DNA of 64,000 nucleotides, taken from NCBI GenBank assembly GCA_946807835.1, contig CAMPEX010000001.1:1441001-1505000 (forward strand). Direction: 5' to 3'. Position 1 is the stretch's first letter; each line of letters opens with the position of its first letter. This DNA comes from Ailanthus altissimus (taxonomy: Eukaryota; Streptophyta; Magnoliopsida; Sapindales; Simaroubaceae). Below the pieces are notes generated by a model. It saw only the letters and a list, made by a program, of their open reading frames with translations. It was not told the origin of the DNA and did not search any database. A program made the translations under genes and the position numbers. Positions 60,532-64,000 of the stretch are shown piece after piece.

Positions 60532-60752
60532 AGCGTGAGTATGTTCTTAAGTGTTTATTTTTTGAGCGAGTATGTTCTCAAGCACTTATTTATTTTTGGC
60601 ACGAGTATATATATTTTTAAGCGGCTATTTATATGAGTGAGTATACACTCAAGCGACTTTTTTCTTTTTTCTATACGCGAGTATATACTCAAGCAGTTTT
60701 TCTTTTCTATTTTTTTATATATTTTGTGCACTAGTATGTACTTGAGCGGCTT
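60532..60752. repeat. Minisatellite block 5, six ~35-50-bp units
   Basis: Units share gcgagtatgttctcaagc followed by a T-rich spacer of variable length. Confidence 0.85.
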
Positions 60753-60769
60753 TTGTTTGAATTTTTGTT

Positions 60770-61178
60770 TAAACTCTTTATTATCTTATTCATATGTTGT
60801 GTGAGTATAAACTCTTTAGCATCTTATCCATATATTGTGCAAATATAAATCCTTTAGTGTCTTATGAATGCACAAACACTTTTATGAATAAAAACATAAA
60901 CTTTTAAAATATTTTGCGAGAGTATGAACTCATTAGCGTCTTACTCATATGAAGCGCGAGTTATGAACTCTTTAACGTTTTTTTTCAGTATAAACTCTTT
61001 AGCGTCTTATTTATGCATAAATATTTTTATGAATAAAAACATAAACTCTTTAACGTCTTATTCATATGAAGCGCGAGTTTAGAACACTTTAGCGTCTTAT
61101 TCTTATTTTGTGCAAGTATGAACTCTTTAGCATTTTATCAATATTTTGCTCATATATTTTTATGAATTGAAATATAAA
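60770..61178. repeat. Minisatellite block 6, about ten units
   Basis: Units begin aaactctttagcgtcttat and most end gcgcgagtat; two longer units carry the insert tttttatgaataaaaacat, a higher-order pattern. Confidence 0.85.
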
Positions 61179-62486
61179 TTTCTTTTATAAAACATAGGGA
61201 TACCTTGCGACATCTTGCGTTTCTTGTGACTTTATTGACATTTGGCTCTCTTAGGTTTGGAGGTCTTTTTTGGGAGCAAATTTTTTGACTCGTGGTGCAA
61301 CGACTTTATTGATATTCAATTCCTATCTTTTTTCTTTCTTTCGCGTATATTTTTTTTGTGAATCCCTCTAAAATTGCTATAGTTTCCATTTAGTGGAATA
61401 TTTGCATCTTTATTGATGGAGATGGTGATGCTAATATATTAGTATTTCTTTCTTCTTTCAGGTTGATCTGATAACATCTTCTCACTACTTGCCGATCTTT
61501 TTTTATAGTAGCACTTCCCAAGCCGTATTTTGTGTTTCTTATCGCGAATTGATCTTTTCTTTATGTTTCTTGGTAAGGCTTTCGTCATTAGGCTCAATGC
61601 TGATAGTGAGAATCTTCAACTTGTTGGAAGATTTTATTTTTGCAACTTCTTCGAAGCCGCTTTGAGGAGATGCTTGTATATTGATTTTCAAGAGATGTTT
61701 GTATATTAGTCTTTATCACTTTTTTGAAAGCTTAAAACTGCTTTGAGGAGATGCTTATATATTAGTCTTCAGAAGATGCTTGTATCTTTTTCTTTACCGC
61801 TTCTTTGAAAGCTTTTAAATATTTTTATCTACAGCAGAGTTGTCATTGTATGCATCATTGTCACATCCATAATTATCACTTGAATGATAATCTTTGTTAT
61901 TTTTGGGCTTGCCATATATGTACAACGAGTTTATTAGTGGAGGAGCTGTGATTTATGCATTCTCTGGTGCAATGTTGGGAGTGGACATGTTTCATCATCG
62001 TGACTTTTTAAAGTGGAAGATGCTTCCTTTTTCAGAACCTATTTGGCCAAACACTTAATTGCTCTAGGTTGTTAATTTATATCCTCAATAATCTGTAGTC
62101 ATTTGTGTTGTGCATATAATTGGTGTGGTACAAGCACTTTTTATTTTTATCTCACTAATCTGTTAGGTATTTTATTGGTAGTGGACCACGAAATAATTTT
62201 TGGTGCTTGTTATCTAACCACATCTTCTCTACTGAAGTATTGAAGGTCAGTTCAGATACTTACAGAGTGTTAAAGCTTGATCTTCTTCCTAATTTCTTGT
62301 TGATAGGAAAGATCTTGCTCTTTGTTTATAATCTGGCTTGGTATTGGGTTACTATTGGACTTCAAGCTGAGTTACAGCTTTTATTGTCATTTTGTGACTT
62401 TTACTTTAAGTTATCTTCTTTTATGCAAATAAAGGACTCCGTATACCAAAATTATTCTTTTATGTTTCTTACAGGTTATCACAGAA
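61179..62486. other. Non-coding interval with an 81-bp tandem repeat
   Basis: Two copies of an 81-bp unit (gctttgaggagatgctt start) lie at 61659-61739 and 61740-61815. A + strand ORF of 46 codons (61918-62058, MYNEFISGGAVIYAFSGAML) has no known relatives that I recognise. + strand acceptor-like (tttcttctttcag at 61463) and donor-like (cttg|gtaagg at 61572) sites bracket an open 108-bp stretch. None of this is firm. Confidence 0.4.
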
Positions 62487-63135
62487 GGTCTTTATAGATA
62501 TGAGTATCTGGCAGCAATCCTTTAAAGAAGGCTATTAGAGGAGAAGCATCATCAAGATTCTTAATTTTTATATACATCTCCCCAAAACTCTTGACATAGT
62601 CATTTAATGGTTCTTTGAGTCCTTACTATATAGTAGCTAAGTTGAATACATTGACTTCCTGATGGTGAGTTGTTTAGAAATGGTTGACAAACAGCTTGCT
62701 GAAGTTGCTGAAGGACTTGTTTGATCTTGGAGGCAGTTTCTGAACTAGGTCATAGCATAGCCAGTTAGCGTTAGAGGGAACAATTTACACTTTAACACTT
62801 CACTATAATCTTCTAAAGACACGATCTACTTGAACGAATACACATGATTGACTGGATCAGTTTTGCTTTTGTAAGTTCTAAATTAAGGCATGTGGAATTT
62901 GGGCGACTTTTTTTATTCTCGATTTCTTCCACAAATAGAGATGCTATAACTTTCAAGTTGTAGGGGAATAAGAAGCGCCCAGGACAAGAATATGATGGCT
63001 TTGTAAGTGTTCGTCAAATAACTCAGCACGTGAGTTTTCAACTCTTCCTCTAGCAGGTAAGTTGCAGATGATGGTATAGCAGTTGCTACAGCAAGAATGA
63101 TTAATGTAGTCATGACTAGAAGGACGTTTGGTGAT
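62487..63135 (-). pseudogene. gag: Tat/Ogre-like gag remnant
   Basis: Minus strand, several frames: FVEEIENKKSRPN (compare the P-F-T-x-E-I start of Tat gags), SKTDPVNHVYSFK, KCKLFPLTLTGYAMT followed by FRNCL, then KEPLNDYVKSFGEMYIKIKN and DDASPLIAFFKGLLPDTHIY. These follow the order of the Retrotrans_gag capsid domain of Tat-lineage Ty3/gypsy elements. Stops and shifts abound. The reading is cut upstream by LTR D and ends at about 62475 beside a minus-strand GTAAGA donor-like site. No protease or pol follows. Confidence 0.75.
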
Positions 63136-64000
63136 TGATAAGGGTTAATTAGGTCTAATTCTTCCAACCTTCATATTTATTCGTTTAAATTAAGATTATT
63201 TATCTTTTTATGTGTTTTATTATTATTAATTTATAGGTTTGGAGTCAATGGAACAAATAAGGATGAAAATATAATGAAAATAAGCCAAAAATATCAAACT
63301 ACTACAGTACCCTACTATAGTAGATTACTAAGTAACAAGCTACAGTACCAGTGCCGTAACGCCCAGAATGGTGCTCAAAATAGTATGTACAGTACCCTAG
63401 TGCCCCAGCGCTGCATGAACAGTAACATAGGGGAATAATACATGTGAACAGAACTCATGAACAGTAATTCTAATTTGATTTGTATTTGATGTTTTACCCT
63501 AATTTGAAGACATTAAACCTATAAATAGAAGATCAAAAAGCCTAATTCAAGAATCAAGAAGGGAGAGAAGAAGAGAGAGAAAGAGCAATTTTTAGAGGAT
63601 CAAAAAGACTAGAAGATTAAAGACAACAGAAAAATTAGTTTTATCTCTTCAACTTTTTATCTTTTAGTTTTTTTTTTTTTAATTTTCATGATGTTATTCT
63701 TGAAAAGCTCTAGAACTCTTTATTTCATCAATAGCTAAGTTTTTATTTCTAGGGTTAGACTTTTAAACCTAGTATATAGTTAGATTTTGTTAATTCTTAG
63801 TTTATGAACGTAATATATAATTGATCTATTCTATCTTGTGTTTATTGCTTTCATTATATCTAGCTAATTTATTGAATGATCAAGGAACCCTAATAAACTT
63901 GACAAAGGGTTTCATGTGTTTAACCTATGATAGTTTGATGCATAATTATAGGGTAACAACTATGAGTTCTATATAGGATAGAAATATACCTATATGACAT
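63136..64000 (+). repeat. LTR D (TGATARGGG family), runs off the window
   Basis: Starts TGATAAGGGTTAATT inside the Tat-like gag and aligns with LTR C from its start: ggtttg.agtcaat, ctacagtacc, gaagagagag leader, ctctagaa.tctttatttca, gggttag. The GC-rich island (about 63345-63420) contains tgccccagcgctgc. The 3' end lies beyond 64000, so solo or full element cannot be decided. Confidence 0.85.

Noticed and set aside
57470..61178. CRISPR-like array
   Set aside because: Units are divergent, directly adjacent and variable in length, with no constant repeat and unique spacers; plant context.
62913..63167. 84-codon minus frame with hydrophobic stretches
   Set aside because: It runs from inside LTR D into the gag region in a different frame from the gag homology; chance.

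Overview
The window looks like AT-rich, gene-poor plant nuclear DNA, probably from a dicot and probably pericentromeric. It is built almost entirely of broken, nested LTR retrotransposons: Ty3/gypsy chromoviruses with plant initiator-tRNA primer sites, Ty1/copia elements, solo LTRs and one non-autonomous element. Nothing prokaryotic is visible. There is no rRNA, tRNA or CRISPR array. No open reading frame is intact enough to call a working gene; every recognisable polyprotein carries stops and frameshifts. The species cannot be named from the sequence.

Layout. 1-385 is a degenerate trinucleotide tract and flank. 391-7905 is a Tekay-like chromovirus (Gy1, + strand) with a 2.7-kb 5' LTR, PBS, gag-pol remains, a foreign LTR piece in integrase, a clipped 3' LTR and a matching 5-bp target duplication. 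7911-11534 is non-coding flank. 11535 to about 14280 is a probable minus-strand solo LTR. 14281-17097 is the 3' half of a non-autonomous element with a gag-like ORF and 3' LTR. 17098-22677 is a minus-strand chromovirus (Gy2) split by a 1.39-kb solo LTR (A) and fused at its gag end to the 3' half of a copia element (Co1, 22678-26658). 26755-34638 is a second, internally deleted copy of the Gy2 family (Gy3, minus). It has swallowed solo LTRs F1 and C, and F1 has itself swallowed solo LTR B. 34771-36953 and 37030-38934 are two more F solo LTRs with perfect target duplications. 40680 to about 46985 is a full-length but decayed minus-strand copia (Co2). 47458-54250 is a complete but decayed plus-strand copia (Co3) with the TTCAC target duplication.

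The least ordinary part is 47.4-64 kb. Co3 has landed in the 3' end of a minus-strand, intron-containing coiled-coil reading frame (57.1 to 47.4 kb) whose family I do not recognise. Next to it is about 3.7 kb of serial divergent minisatellite arrays (57.5-61.2 kb), including a clean 17-bp array. Then comes a minus-strand Tat/Ogre-like gag remnant (62.5-63.1 kb), interrupted by another copy (D) of the A/B/C LTR family. Tat/Ogre elements are known to carry tandem repeats in their 3' UTR, so arrays plus gag may be one pol-less derivative.

Nothing here works together as a pathway. The relations are of insertion order: F1 is older than B, Gy3 older than F1 and C, Gy2 older than A, the coiled-coil gene older than Co3, and the Tat gag older than D.
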